Assembly (NCBI RefSeq): GCF_004768545.1
Contig: NZ_CP038635.1
Coordinates: forward strand, 2,480,001 to 2,544,000
Reading direction: 5' to 3'
From: Cupriavidus oxalaticus
Lineage (GTDB): Bacteria; Pseudomonadota; Gammaproteobacteria; Burkholderiales; Burkholderiaceae
DNA length: 64,000 nucleotides
Shown: positions 9,733 through 20,762 of the stretch, piece after piece
How the letters are laid out: each line of letters begins with the position of its first letter
Numbering within the stretch: position 1 is the stretch's first letter
Position numbers and translations under genes: made by a program
Notes under the pieces: model-generated
The model's input: only the letters and a program-made list of their open reading frames with translations
What the model was told of the DNA's origin: nothing
Databases searched by the model: none

Positions 9733-12585
9733 TCAGGCCACTTCCAGCAGCAGCGAACGGGCCTCGGCCTGCAGCGGGTCCTGCGACTGCTCGACCACTT
9801 CCTGCAGCAGCTCGCGGGCCCCTTCCTTGTCGCCGATCTCGATATAGGCGCGTGCCAGGTCGAGCTTGATCTGCATGTCGCGCCCGCCGTCGAAGCCATC
9901 GGTCGACAGCGTGCTGGGCGAAACGCCGCGGGCCGTGTCGGGATTGGTTTCGTCCGGTACACGCGACAGGTCGATCGGCGCAGCCAGCTTGCCGTCGCGC
10001 AGCAGGGTGGTCGCTGGCAGCGGCGCGAAAGCCTCGTCCGCCGCGACCGGCGCATCACTGTTGGCCGACGGCCCACTGCCCAGGTCCAGCGAAAGGGCCG
10101 ACATGTCGAACTCCAGCGGCCGCGAGCGCGTCGGCGTGTCCAGGCGCGGCACGTCGTGCGCGTGCTCGTCCGCCAGCGGGTCGCTGGCACGGGCCGGGAA
10201 GTCCAGGTCCAGTCCGCCGTCCAGGCGCACCGCCGGCTCGGTCGGGTCCGAATCCGCACCGAACATCATTGCCGCCGACGCCGGCGCCACGATCGGGTCG
10301 CCCGCCGCGGGCGCCGGGAAGGCGTCCAGCGGCAACGCCAGGTCGCCCAGCGAGGGCTCCAGGCGCGGGATCGAAGCCGGATCCTGCGACGGGTCCTGTG
10401 TGCGCCACTGGTCCGTCGCCGGCGAGGCCGTATCCGGACCCGCGGCCTCCGGCGTCACCGCCAGGTACATCGCGTTGCCCGGCTCGAGCGCGCGCCCCAT
10501 TTCCGCTGCCTTCAGCCATTCCGCACCGTGCCCGCCGGTCTGGGCGAACATTTCTTCTGCTATCACGCGGAAACCTTCCACATCCTGTCTGTTGCTGTAA
10601 ATCTCCAGGAGCTTGAGCCGCACCGACTGCTGCTCCGGGCTTTTCTCCAGGGCTTCGCGCAGGATTTCCTCCGCCTGCACATCGCGCCCGTAGGCGATAT
10701 AGACCTCGGCCTCGGCGATCGGGTCGACCTCGTTGGCTTCCGGCGTGTTGTTGCCGATGCGGAAGTCGGCACCGAACACGCTGTGCTGCGAGGTATCGAC
10801 ACTCTGGCCGCCGGCGGCACCGAACAGCGAATTGGTGCCGGCCATCACCGTGCTTTCCTGCGACAGGATGCTGTCGCCGAAGCCGGTCGCCTCGCCTTCC
10901 TTCTGCTGGCGGCGGCGGCGATAGATCGCGTAGACGCCGAGCAGCGCCACCACCAGGCCGCCGCCGGGCAGCAGCAGCGGGTTGGCCAGCAGGCCGTCAA
11001 GGAACGACGGCTCCTGCACCGGTGCGGGCGGGGCCACCACGGGCGGCGCCGGCTTGGCTGCCGGGGCCGATGCCGGCGCGGCAGCCGCTGCTGCGGCCTG
11101 CGGCGCCGAAGCCCCGGCGGCTGCCACCGCCGGCGCTGCGGCAGCAGCGGCACTGGCGGCGGCATCCGGCACGGCGGCGGCAGTGGCTGCTGCCGCTGCC
11201 GCTGCCGCTGCCGGTTCAGCGGCATCGGCCTTTGGCGCCTGGGCAGCCACCACGTTCGGTGCGGCTGCTTCCGGCTTGGCCACCGCGGCCGCCTTTTCCT
11301 TCTCCTTTTCCTTGTCAGCCAGCGCAGCCTGGTTGGTCTGGCTCAGCTTGGCGATCTCGGCGTTCTTCAGCTCGAGCAGCTTCTGCATGTCGCCGATATT
11401 CTTTTCCAGCTGCGCCAGGCGCGCCTCGGCTTCCTTGACCTGGCGCTCGCGCGCGACGTTGGCTTCGGCCTTGGCGGCAGCATCGGCCTGCGCGCCCCGC
11501 TCGCCCTTGCTCAGCTTCAGCTCGTCGCGTGGGCCATCGGTCGGGGCGGCCTGTTCCTGCACGCGCGCCGTCACGTTGCCGGACTGCTGGCGGCCGCTGT
11601 CGGGTACGACCGACTTGGCCGCGGCGGCACTCGCCAGGCGGCTGCGATAGGCGTCGAAGCCCTGCGTGCGCGCCACCACCTCGCGGCGCGCCTCCTTCGG
11701 CGTGACGGACTGCGCCTGTTGCTGGGTCGGCACCTGCAGCACCGCGCCGCTGCGCAGCCGGTTCATGTTGCCGCCGATAAAGGCGTTGGGATTGTTGCGG
11801 TAGAGCGCGACCAGCATCTGGTCCAGCGACACCGATTCGGCGCCCTGTACGGCTTCGCCGGCAATCCCGTACAGCGTATCGCCGCGCTTGACGGTATAGC
11901 CACTGCCCGGCGCCGTGTCGGCGCTGGCGGCGGGCGCGGACGGCGCGCGCCTGGCCTGCCGTGCGGGACGCACCGGCGCTGCCGGACGGGCGGATTCTGC
12001 GGCGGGCGCGGCCCCCTGTGCGGCTCCCGGTGCGGCCGCCTGCGGCGCCGCCGCAGCCGCGGGCTGTTGCGCGGTGGCGGGCGAAGCGTCGGGCGTTGCA
12101 GCCTGCACCACCGTCGAAGGCGAATAGCTCTCGTTGGAAGGCTTGACCCCGGCGGGATCAAGCAGGAATGTGTAGGCGCGCGAAACCTTGCCGCTGGCCC
12201 AGCTCATGTCGACCAGGATATCGACGAACGGCTCGCTGATCGGCTGCGTCGAACGGACCTTGGCGACATAGCTGCCGTTCGGGCGGCGCTCGATCTCCAG
12301 CCGCAGCGTGCTGACCGCGGGCTGGTAGATCAGCCCGGCCGCGGCGTACGCCCCAGGCGACGCCAGCTTGACGTTCAGCGCGGCGGCCTCATCGGGTGTG
12401 ACCCCGCTGATGTCGATCTCAGCCTGCAGCGGCTGCCCCAGATTCGACTGAACCCGCAATTGCCCGAACCCCGCGGCATATGCGGCCGGCTGCGCAAGCA
12501 GCAGACCCAGTGCCGTGACGGCCAGCGTTGACCAGCGCTGACGGGCAGTAGGCGCATCTTTCCGGCGATGTTGGCTCACACTCAC
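9733..12585 (-). CDS. fimV: FimV/HubP-type LysM protein (polar/peptidoglycan-binding)
   Basis: 950-residue protein. Signal or anchor region in residues 15-38 is followed by the conserved FimV N-terminal domain (GFGQLRVQSNLGQPLQAEIDI). A LysM-type motif starts near residue 229 (YTVKRGDTLYGIA), then come a coiled coil (RQVKEAEARLAQLEKNIGDM), a long Ala/Pro-rich stretch, one membrane helix near residues 530-555 followed by RRRR, and a C-terminal FimV/TPR module (GDKEGARELLQEVVEQS). FimV/HubP proteins mark cell poles and help assemble type IV pili and polar complexes. No pilus genes are near. The Ala-rich part makes low-complexity DNA around 11.0-11.3 kb. Confidence 0.93.
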   Translation of the reverse strand: MSVSQHRRKDAPTARQRWSTLAVTALGLLLAQPAAYAAGFGQLRVQSNLGQPLQAEIDISGVTPDEAAALNVKLASPGAYAAAGLIYQPAVSTLRLEIERRPNGSYVAKVRSTQPISEPFVDILVDMSWASGKVSRAYTFLLDPAGVKPSNESYSPSTVVQAATPDASPATAQQPAAAAAPQAAAPGAAQGAAPAAESARPAAPVRPARQARRAPSAPAASADTAPGSGYTVKRGDTLYGIAGEAVQGAESVSLDQMLVALYRNNPNAFIGGNMNRLRSGAVLQVPTQQQAQSVTPKEARREVVARTQGFDAYRSRLASAAAAKSVVPDSGRQQSGNVTARVQEQAAPTDGPRDELKLSKGERGAQADAAAKAEANVARERQVKEAEARLAQLEKNIGDMQKLLELKNAEIAKLSQTNQAALADKEKEKEKAAAVAKPEAAAPNVVAAQAPKADAAEPAAAAAAAAATAAAVPDAAASAAAAAAPAVAAAGASAPQAAAAAAAPASAPAAKPAPPVVAPPAPVQEPSFLDGLLANPLLLPGGGLVVALLGVYAIYRRRRQQKEGEATGFGDSILSQESTVMAGTNSLFGAAGGQSVDTSQHSVFGADFRIGNNTPEANEVDPIAEAEVYIAYGRDVQAEEILREALEKSPEQQSVRLKLLEIYSNRQDVEGFRVIAEEMFAQTGGHGAEWLKAAEMGRALEPGNAMYLAVTPEAAGPDTASPATDQWRTQDPSQDPASIPRLEPSLGDLALPLDAFPAPAAGDPIVAPASAAMMFGADSDPTEPAVRLDGGLDLDFPARASDPLADEHAHDVPRLDTPTRSRPLEFDMSALSLDLGSGPSANSDAPVAADEAFAPLPATTLLRDGKLAAPIDLSRVPDETNPDTARGVSPSTLSTDGFDGGRDMQIKLDLARAYIEIGDKEGARELLQEVVEQSQDPLQAEARSLLLEVA

Positions 12586-12766
12586 CTTATGCTCCGTTAT
12601 GTTTTAGTAGCGATATACATCGACAAACCGACCCCATAGACAGGTCCGTCAAGCTGGCGGGGCATTCTGATTGCACCCCTTGACCAACAGGCGCCGACCC
12701 CTGCGGGCCGGGGCGCATGCCGCCGTATTGTGACGCATCGCCCGGGAAAATAGGCGTCCGGATACA

Positions 12767-12794
12767 ACAACGCCGCGCGTGGGCGCGGCGTTGT
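12767..12794 (-). terminator. Hairpin downstream of asd, possible terminator
   Basis: A perfect 12-bp stem, ACAACGCCGCGC with its complement, closes a 4-base loop, about 70 bp after the asd stop on the minus strand. It has no long T-run, only scattered Ts further on, so termination strength is uncertain. It separates asd from fimV. Confidence 0.6.
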
Positions 12795-12863
12795 CGGCAA
12801 AGTGGTCTTTTCTGTTGCCTGGCTGCAACGGACGCAACCAGGCACGCAGCTATCAGCCACCCA

Positions 12864-14000
12864 TCACGATTCGATCAGGATACGCAGCATGCGGCGCAGC
12901 GGCTCGGCCGCGCCCCACAGCAGCTGGTCGCCGACCGTGAAGGCCGACAGGTACTCGCCGCCCATCTGCATCTTGCGCAGGCGGCCGACCGGGATCGTCA
13001 GCGTGCCGGTCACGGCCGCCGGGGTCAGGTCGGTCATGCTGGCTTCACGCGTGTTTGGCACCACCTTGGCCCACTGGTTGTGGGCCGCCAGCATGCCTTC
13101 GATCTCGTCCAGCGGCACGTCGCGGCGCAGCTTGATGGTCAGCGCCTGCGAGTGGCAGCGCATCGCGCCGATGCGGACGCACAGGCCGTCGACGGCGATC
13201 GGCGTGGCGCCGGTCGCACCCAGGAAGCCCTCGCCACGGCCCAGGATCTTGTTGGTCTCGGCGCCGCCCTTCCATTCTTCCTTGGACTGGCCGTTGCCCA
13301 GGTCCTTGTCGATCCAGGGGATCAGGTTGCCGGCCAGCGGCACGCCGAACTGCTTGGTTTCCTCGGCGGACAGGCCATGCTGGGTCGCCAGGATCTGGCG
13401 GTCGATTTCCAGGATGGCCGACGCCGGGTCATCCAGCAGCGGCTTGACCGACGCGTTCAGCGTGCCGAACTGCGTCAGCAGCTCGCGCATGTGCTGGGCG
13501 CCGCCGCCCGAAGCGGCCTGGTAGGTCATCGAGGTCATCCATTCGACCATGTCGGCCTGGAACAGGCCGCCCAGGCCAATCAGCATGCAGCTGACCGTGC
13601 AGTTGCCGCCGATGAAATTCTTGACGCCCTTGGACAGCGCGTCCTTGATCACACCCTGGTTGACCGGATCCAGCACGATGATGGCATCGTCCTTCATGCG
13701 CAGCGACGAGGCCGCGTCGATCCAGTAGCCCTTCCAGCCAGCCGCGCGCAGCTTGGGGAAGACCTCGTTGGTGTAGTCGCCGCCCTGGGCGGTCAGCACC
13801 ACGTCGCACTTCTTCAGTGCCTCGATGTCGTTGGCATCCTTGAGCGTGGTTTCGTTCTTGGCCATGGCGGGCGCCTTGCCGCCGGCGTTGGACGTGCTGA
13901 AGAAGACGGGCTCGATGTGGTCGAAATCACGCTCTTCCTGCATGCGCTGCATCAGGACGCTGCCGACCATACCCCGCCAACCGACGAGACCTACAATCAT
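12864..14000 (-). CDS. asd: Aspartate-semialdehyde dehydrogenase
   Basis: 378 residues. NADPH-dependent reduction of aspartyl phosphate to aspartate semialdehyde, the branch point to Lys/DAP, Met, Thr and Ile. The N-terminal Rossmann motif is [18 protein letters not shown] and the catalytic Cys is residue 134 in GGNCTVSCM. This is the longer, E. coli-like class of Asd. A GAGG ribosome site lies 7 bases before the ATG. Upstream is a short Thr/Ile-rich ORF that may be an attenuation leader for this gene. It lies between leuB and fimV. Confidence 0.97.
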   Translation of the reverse strand: MIVGLVGWRGMVGSVLMQRMQEERDFDHIEPVFFSTSNAGGKAPAMAKNETTLKDANDIEALKKCDVVLTAQGGDYTNEVFPKLRAAGWKGYWIDAASSLRMKDDAIIVLDPVNQGVIKDALSKGVKNFIGGNCTVSCMLIGLGGLFQADMVEWMTSMTYQAASGGGAQHMRELLTQFGTLNASVKPLLDDPASAILEIDRQILATQHGLSAEETKQFGVPLAGNLIPWIDKDLGNGQSKEEWKGGAETNKILGRGEGFLGATGATPIAVDGLCVRIGAMRCHSQALTIKLRRDVPLDEIEGMLAAHNQWAKVVPNTREASMTDLTPAAVTGTLTIPVGRLRKMQMGGEYLSAFTVGDQLLWGAAEPLRRMLRILIES

Positions 14001-14090
14001 GATTTACCTCGGATGTGATTTTTACTTCCCCGCCATTTTCCTCGCCCGGCGTGGCTGCGCGGGGAAGACGGGCAGGCACGACGAACGGAT

Positions 14091-14222
14091 CTAGGCGATC
14101 GCGGTTTTAATGATGGTTTTAATCGTCGTTGCGGTCTGGCCGAGCGAAATCGTGCCGACCGGGCCGCGGGTGGCGGTCAGGGCGACAACAGCAGTCAGGG
14201 TGGACTGGGAAAATCGGGCCAT
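14091..14222 (-). CDS. Possible Thr/Ile-rich attenuation leader peptide upstream of asd
   Basis: A 43-residue ORF beginning MARFSQSTLTAVVALTATRG and ending with TTIKTIIKTAIA before a TAG. It has 10 Thr and 5 Ile in all; 11 of the last 20 residues are Thr or Ile. That composition resembles the E. coli thr leader peptide, and the gene 90 bases downstream makes the common precursor of Thr and Ile. No clear ribosome-binding site precedes the ATG. The spacer has pairing segments but no obvious U-tract terminator, so the attenuation role is inferred. It may instead be a chance ORF or a small protein. Confidence 0.4.
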   Translation of the reverse strand: MARFSQSTLTAVVALTATRGPVGTISLGQTATTIKTIIKTAIA

Positions 14223-14283
14223 TCGCAGAGTCTACACGATTTTGCGGCGCCGCCGCAGCGTGCAAATTAGGGACAAATAAAAC

Positions 14284-14311
14284 AAAGGGCACCGCGCCGG
14301 CGGTGCCCTTT
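14284..14311 (-). terminator. Intrinsic terminator of leuB
   Basis: Read on the minus strand, a perfect 12-bp stem (AAAGGGCACCGC with its complement) with a 4-base loop is followed by a T-rich tail (TTTGTTTTATTTG). It starts about 10 bases after the leuB stop, making it a strong rho-independent terminator for the leu operon. Confidence 0.9.
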
Positions 14312-14321
14312 TGCGTGTGAC

Positions 14322-15389
14322 TTACAGTGCGGCCAGAACGGCCTCTCCCATCTCGCGGGTGCCGACCTGCTTGCAGCCCGGCGTCAGGATGTCGCCGGTG
14401 CGATAGCCCTGAGCCAGCACCTTCTTGACGGCGTTCTCGATGCGGTCGGCCTGCTCGGCGCGGTTCAGCGAGTACCGCAGCATCATCGCCGCCGACAGGA
14501 TGGTGGCCAGCGGATTGGCCACGCCCTTGCCGGCGATGTCCGGCGCCGAGCCGTGCGAAGGCTCATACAGGCCTTTGTTGTTCGCATCCAGCGACGCCGA
14601 CGGCAGCATGCCGATCGAGCCGGTCAGCATGGCGGCCTCGTCCGACAGGATGTCGCCGAACATGTTGCCGGTGACGATCACGTCGAAGCTCTTGGGCGCC
14701 TTGACCAGCTGCATGGCCGCGTTGTCGACATACATGTGCGACAGCTCGACTTCCGGATATTCCTTGCTGACATCGATCACGATGTCCTTCCAGAACTGGA
14801 AGGTCTCGAGCACGTTGGCCTTGTCGACGCTGCACAGCTTCTTGCCGCGCTTGGCCGCGGCCTGGAACGCCACATGCGCGATGCGGCGGATTTCCGGCTC
14901 GCTGTAGCGCATGGTGTCGAAGGCTTCGCGCGCGCCCTTGAACAGGCCGTCCGGCGCTTCGCGCAGGCCGCGCGGCTGGCCGAAGTAGATGTCGCCGTTC
15001 AGCTCACGGACGATCAGGATGTCCAGGCCGGCCACCAGCTCGGGCTTCAGGCTCGAGGCACCGGTCAGTTCCGGGTAGCAGATCGCCGGACGGAAGTTGG
15101 CGAACAGCTGCAGGTGCTTGCGCAGGCCCAGGATGGCCTGCTCGGGGCGCAGCGGGCGCTCCAGGCTGTCGTACTTCCAGTCGCCGACGGCGCCGAACAG
15201 GATGGCGTCGGCCTCCTTGGCCAGCTTCAGCGTGTTCTCCGGCAGCGGATGGCCTTCGGCCTCGTAGCCGGCGCCGCCCACGGGCGCGGTTTCGAGTTCG
15301 AACTTCTCGTCGAGCGCGTTCAGGACCTTGACGGCCTCTGCAACGATTTCGGGACCGATGCCGTCACCCGGCAGGACTGCGATCTTCAT
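14322..15389 (-). CDS. leuB: 3-isopropylmalate dehydrogenase
   Basis: 355 residues. NAD-dependent oxidative decarboxylation of 3-isopropylmalate in leucine synthesis. The nucleotide and substrate motifs [28 protein letters not shown] and the late [18 protein letters not shown] and [14 protein letters not shown] are all present. It is the last gene of the leuC-ecn-leuD-leuB operon, 22 bp after leuD, and is closed by a strong terminator. Confidence 0.97.
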   Translation of the reverse strand: MKIAVLPGDGIGPEIVAEAVKVLNALDEKFELETAPVGGAGYEAEGHPLPENTLKLAKEADAILFGAVGDWKYDSLERPLRPEQAILGLRKHLQLFANFRPAICYPELTGASSLKPELVAGLDILIVRELNGDIYFGQPRGLREAPDGLFKGAREAFDTMRYSEPEIRRIAHVAFQAAAKRGKKLCSVDKANVLETFQFWKDIVIDVSKEYPEVELSHMYVDNAAMQLVKAPKSFDVIVTGNMFGDILSDEAAMLTGSIGMLPSASLDANNKGLYEPSHGSAPDIAGKGVANPLATILSAAMMLRYSLNRAEQADRIENAVKKVLAQGYRTGDILTPGCKQVGTREMGEAVLAAL

Positions 15390-15411
15390 TGTTGTCTTCC
15401 TCGGTTGAGTC

Positions 15412-16062
15412 TTATCCGACCAGGCGGTTGTTCAGCCACGGCATCTTCGCCACGCGCTCGGCCTCGTAGGCCTTGATCTTGTCGGCATGGCGCAGGGTCA
15501 GGCCGATATCGTCGAAGCCATTCAGCATGCAGTACTTGCGGAACGGGGCAATGTCGAATTCATAGCCCTGGCCCGACGGTGTGATCACGGCCTGCTTGTC
15601 CAGGTCGATGGTCAGCTGGTAGCCGTTGAACGCGTTGGTCTCGTTGAACAGGTGGTCGACCTGCTGCTCGCTCAACACCACCGGCAGCAAGCCGTTCTTG
15701 TAGCAGTTGTTGAAGAAGATATCGGCAAAGCTGGGCGCGATCACGGCGCGGAAGCCGTATTGCGTCAGCGCCCACGGCGCGTGCTCGCGCGAACTGCCGC
15801 AGCCGAAGTTGCGGCGCGCCAGCAGGATCGATGCCCCCTGGTAGCGCTGCTGGTTCAGCACGAAATCCGGGTTCAGCGGACGCTTGCTGTTGTCCATGCC
15901 GGGCTCGCCGACATCCTTGTAGCGCCACTCGTCGAACAGGTTGGGGCCAAAGCCGGTGCGCTTGATCGACTTCAGGAACTGCTTCGGGATGATGGCGTCG
16001 GTGTCGACGTTCTCGCGGTCGAGCGGAGCCACGAGGCCGCTGTGTACAGTGAACTTGTCCAT
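15412..16062 (-). CDS. leuD: 3-isopropylmalate dehydratase small subunit
   Basis: 216 residues, the normal length. With LeuC it isomerises 2- to 3-isopropylmalate. The start [30 protein letters not shown] and the swivel-domain motif [15 protein letters not shown] are diagnostic. It is 10 bases downstream of the small lipoprotein gene and upstream of leuB in one operon. Confidence 0.97.
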   Translation of the reverse strand: MDKFTVHSGLVAPLDRENVDTDAIIPKQFLKSIKRTGFGPNLFDEWRYKDVGEPGMDNSKRPLNPDFVLNQQRYQGASILLARRNFGCGSSREHAPWALTQYGFRAVIAPSFADIFFNNCYKNGLLPVVLSEQQVDHLFNETNAFNGYQLTIDLDKQAVITPSGQGYEFDIAPFRKYCMLNGFDDIGLTLRHADKIKAYEAERVAKMPWLNNRLVG

Positions 16063-16072
16063 GTCTCTTTCC

Positions 16073-16204
16073 TTACTTCTTGGCCGCGCGCTCGAGCGAG
16101 CTGCCGGCGGCCTGCGTGTCCTTGCCCAGGCCGGCCATGGTGTTGCAGCCAGCCAGCTGCAGCATGCCCAGGCATGCCAGCCATGCGATCAGGGTCCTTT
16201 TCAT
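16073..16204 (-). CDS. Entericidin-like small lipoprotein
   Basis: 43 residues. A lipoprotein signal ([20 protein letters not shown]) ends in the lipobox LAGC, so the mature protein would begin at Cys20 and have only about 24 residues: [15 protein letters not shown] followed by SSLERAAKK. The CNT...G.GKD.....G..(L/I)..AA pattern fits the entericidin A/B family of outer-membrane lipoproteins; in E. coli EcnB promotes lysis and EcnA opposes it. It lies 14 bases after leuC and 10 bases before leuD, so it is co-transcribed with leucine biosynthesis. The functional meaning of that is unknown. Confidence 0.8.
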   Translation of the reverse strand: MKRTLIAWLACLGMLQLAGCNTMAGLGKDTQAAGSSLERAAKK

Positions 16205-16218
16205 CTGCCGCGCTCCGC

Positions 16219-17628
16219 TCAGCCCAGCTTGCGGATGTCGACGAAATGGCCTTCGATGGCGGCAGCCGCTGCCATCGCCGGGCTCACCAGGTGGGTACGG
16301 CCACCGGCGCCCTGACGGCCTTCGAAGTTGCGGTTCGAGGTCGACGCGCAGCGCTCGCCCGGATCGAGGCGGTCGGCGTTCATGGCCAGGCACATCGAGC
16401 AGCCCGGCTCGCGCCATTCAAAGCCGGCGGCCTTGAAGATCTTGTCCAGGCCTTCGCGCTCGGCCTGTTCCTTGACCAGGCCCGAACCCGGCACCACCAG
16501 CGCCAGCTTGACGTTGGATGCGATCTTGCGGCCCAGCTTCTGCACCACCCACGCGGCGGCGCGCATGTCTTCGATACGGCTGTTGGTGCACGAGCCGATG
16601 AAGACCTTGTCGATACTGATGCTCTCCACCGGCACGTTGGGCTGCAGGCCCATGTATTCCAGCGCGCGCTCCATGGCGTTGCGCTTGGTCGAGTCCTTTT
16701 CCTTCTCGGGATCCGGCACGCGGTCTTCGATGCTGATGACCATTTCCGGCGAGGTGCCCCAGGTCACCTGCGGGCGGATCTCTTCGGCACGCAGCTCGAC
16801 CACCTGGTCGAATTTGGCGCCCGCATCCGAATGCAGCGTGCGCCAGTAGGCCACGGCCTGCTCCCACTCCACACCCTGCGGCGCGTACGGGCGGCCCTTG
16901 ACGTATTCCAGCGTGACGTCGTCCACCGCCACCAGGCCGGCGCGCGCGCCCGCTTCGATGGCCATGTTGCAGACCGTCATGCGGCCTTCCATGGTCAGGT
17001 CGCGGATGGCCGAGCCGGCAAACTCGATGGTGTAGCCGGTGCCGCCGGCGGTACCGATCTTGCCGATGATGGCGAGCACGATGTCCTTGGCGGTGCAGCC
17101 GCGCGGCAGCTTGCCTTCCACCCTGACCAGCATGTTCTTTGCCTTCTTGCCCAGCAGCGTCTGCGTGGCCAGCACGTGCTCGACTTCAGAGGTGCCGATG
17201 CCGTGCGCCAGCGCGCCGAAGGCGCCGTGCGTGCTGGTATGCGAGTCGCCGCACACCACCGTCATGCCCGGCAGCGTCGCGCCCTGCTCCGGCCCGATCA
17301 CGTGCACGATGCCCTGGCGGTGGTCGGTCATCTTGAACTGGGTGATGCCGAAGCTGTCGCAGTTGGCATCCAGCGTATCGACCTGCAGCTTCGACACCGG
17401 GTCGGCGATCCCCTGGCTGCGGTCGGTGGTCGGCACGTTATGGTCCGAGACGGCCAGGTTCGCGCTGATGCGCCATACCGGACGCTCCGCCATCTTCAGG
17501 CCTTCGAACGCCTGCGGGCTGGTCACTTCATGCAGCAGGTGGCGGTCGATGTAGAGCAGCGTGGTGCCGTCTTCCTCGACGTGGACGGTGTGGTCATCCC
17601 AGAGTTTGTCGTAGAGCGTCTTGGCCAT
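16219..17628 (-). CDS. leuC: 3-isopropylmalate dehydratase large subunit
   Basis: 469 residues, aconitase-superfamily [4Fe-4S] enzyme of leucine synthesis. The cluster cysteines are in [12 protein letters not shown] and in [11 protein letters not shown]. The start [16 protein letters not shown] is typical. It is the first gene of the leuC-ecn-leuD-leuB operon. The ribosome site is weak, and about 200 bp of untranslated sequence appears to precede it if the promoter proposed upstream is right. Confidence 0.97.
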   Translation of the reverse strand: MAKTLYDKLWDDHTVHVEEDGTTLLYIDRHLLHEVTSPQAFEGLKMAERPVWRISANLAVSDHNVPTTDRSQGIADPVSKLQVDTLDANCDSFGITQFKMTDHRQGIVHVIGPEQGATLPGMTVVCGDSHTSTHGAFGALAHGIGTSEVEHVLATQTLLGKKAKNMLVRVEGKLPRGCTAKDIVLAIIGKIGTAGGTGYTIEFAGSAIRDLTMEGRMTVCNMAIEAGARAGLVAVDDVTLEYVKGRPYAPQGVEWEQAVAYWRTLHSDAGAKFDQVVELRAEEIRPQVTWGTSPEMVISIEDRVPDPEKEKDSTKRNAMERALEYMGLQPNVPVESISIDKVFIGSCTNSRIEDMRAAAWVVQKLGRKIASNVKLALVVPGSGLVKEQAEREGLDKIFKAAGFEWREPGCSMCLAMNADRLDPGERCASTSNRNFEGRQGAGGRTHLVSPAMAAAAAIEGHFVDIRKLG

Positions 17629-17975
17629 GATGCGATGGCGGACCGAATGACCGCTCCCTTGCAGGAGAGGCCGCGGTGACCGCGCAGTAGTTTGCAGGGG
17701 TTTTTGTTCGCTTCGGTCGCGGTGGCGAACACGGGCGTCGATAGCGTGATTGCGATGATCGCGCCGGAAGCCGCCTGAAGCGAGCGTTATTTCAAGCGTT
17801 GCTGCAATGCTTGACTTGGCAATCGATTATGCCACAGGGGATATGGGGATCAGCGCCCTGCCCGGCCGGGACGGCGCCTGGAATGTAATGTGATTGGCGA
17901 AAGGGGGCTTTCGCCGATCACGAAAACGAATCGGTAAAGAGCCGTCGCCCCGTTGCAGGGCGACGGCCGCCGGCA
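17629..17975. other. Intergenic region between livF and leuC
   Basis: This 347-base gap holds two hairpins after livF and the leuC upstream region. One possible minus-strand sigma-70 -10 element, CATAAT in TGTGGCATAATCG, lies at 17826-17831, with only a poor -35 match (GCTGAT) 17 bases upstream. No leucine-rich leader peptide with a proper stop was found. Confidence 0.5.
17896..17967 (-). terminator. Tandem hairpins ending the liv operon
   Basis: The first hairpin met by polymerase after livF has a perfect 10-bp stem, GCCGTCGCCC paired at 17941-17950 and 17958-17967, followed by TCTTTACC. A second hairpin, GGCGAAAG at 17896-17903 with CTTTCGCC at 17908-17915, lies just beyond. Together they probably terminate livKHMGF transcription and insulate leuC. 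Confidence 0.7.
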
Positions 17976-19464
<1,489 letters not shown>

Positions 19465-19468
<4 letters not shown>

Positions 19469-20748
19469 CGGGGAAGCTCCACGTGCGGACGGCTCGCGGG
19501 CAGCAGGCCCTGCGGACGCCACATCATCATCAGCACCATCACCAGGCCGAAGATCAGCATGCGATATTCGGCAAAGCCGCGCGCCACTTCAGGCAGCACC
19601 GTCAACAGGATCGCCGCCAGGATCACGCCCAGCTGCGAACCCATGCCGCCCAGCACCACCACGGCAAGGATCAGCGCCGACTCGATGAAGGTGAACGATT
19701 CCGGATTGACCAGCCCCTGGCGCGCCGCGAAGAACGCGCCGCCGATGCCGGCGAACGATGCGCCCAGCGTGAACGCCGACAGCTTGATGCGGGTCGGGTT
19801 CAGGCCCAGCGAGCGGCACGCGATCTCGTCGTCGCGCAGCGCTTCCCAGGCACGGCCCATCGGCATGCGGATCAGGCGGCTGGTGACGAACAGCGTGAAG
19901 CCCACCAGCAGCAGCGCCAGCAGGTACAGGAAGATCACCATGTGCTGGCCGCTGTAGTCCAGGCCGATCAGGTCATGGAAGGTCTTCGTGCCCTCCACGC
20001 TGGCGCTGCGCGCCATTTCGATGCCGAATACGGACGGCTTGGGAATGCCCGAGACACCATCCGGGCCGCCGGTCAGGCTGGTCAGGTTGTTGGCCAGCAG
20101 GCGGATGATCTCGCCGAAGCCCAGCGTCACGATGGCGAGGTAGTCGCCGCGCAGCCGCAGCACCGGGAAGCCGAGCAGGAAGCCGAAGGTTGCCGACATC
20201 GCCGCGGCGATCGGCAGGCATTCCCAGAAGCCTAGCCCGAAGTGCTGGTTCAGCAGCGCATAGGTATAGCCGCCGATCGCATAGAAGCCGACGTAGCCCA
20301 GGTCGAGCAGGCCGGCATAGCCCACCACGATATTCAGGCCCAGCCCCAGGATCACGTAGATCAGCGCCAGCGTGGCCACGTCGACCGCGCCGCGCGAGCC
20401 GAAGAACGGCCACACCAGCCCGACCGCCAGCAGCACCCATATCGCCACGCGCTGCTGGCGCGCGCCGAGCTGCGGCACCGACGGCAGGCGCACGGCACTG
20501 CCGGCACGCGACAGCAACGGCTTGAACAGCTGGAACAGGAACACTGCCGCCACGGCAATCCATACCGGACGCCAGTGCGGCTCGAGCACCACCTTGTAGC
20601 CTTCCAGCCTGAGCTGCAGGCCCAGGATGGGAATGGTCAGGATTGCCGTCATCACGGCCGCCGTGATCGCGTTCTTGAGCGACTGGCCCGGCGTGGCGCC
20701 GCCGCGCGCTACCTGCCCGGCGGACATTGCGAAAGTTTGGTTAGTCAT
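19465..20748 (-). CDS. livM: Branched-chain amino acid ABC transporter permease LivM
   Basis: 427 residues from ATG at 20748, which has a GAGGGCGAG ribosome site; a GTG six codons earlier is also in frame. Polytopic inner-membrane protein with an extended N-terminal part (two helices before residue about 120) and the conserved core [20 protein letters not shown]. The cytoplasmic coupling segment is [20 protein letters not shown]. It pairs with LivH in the import channel. Confidence 0.94.
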
Positions 20749-20762
20749 TGTCTCGCCCTCCC

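Larger units (their letters stand above)
14001..14321. other. Intergenic region between leuB and asd
   Basis: The 321 bases hold the leuB terminator at the high end, a 43-codon Thr/Ile-rich ORF reading toward asd, and a 90-base spacer between that ORF and asd. In the spacer a 9-bp perfect stem pairs CTTCCCCGC (read at 14067-14059) with GCGGGGAAG (14033-14025). It is followed by TAAAAATC rather than a U-run, so it is not a standard intrinsic terminator. A TCGTCGT just after the ORF stop can pair with ACGACGA inside the ORF. Confidence 0.7.

Noticed and set aside
11040..11300. GC-rich repetitive stretch, considered as a structured RNA or repeat array
   Set aside because: It encodes the Ala/Pro-rich linker of FimV and has no regular unit length.
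9589..12531. 980-residue open frame opposite fimV
   Set aside because: Arg/Gly/His-rich translation with no domain pattern; antisense to the well supported fimV.
15487..17679. 730-residue frame antisense to leuD and leuC
   Set aside because: Antisense to leuC/leuD and compositionally abnormal; a shadow.
17523..17732. Frame upstream of leuC containing Lys-Leu-Leu-Arg, possible leucine leader
   Set aside because: Only a few Leu codons (one CTA), no stop before leuC and it overlaps the leuC start, so it does not look like a leader peptide.
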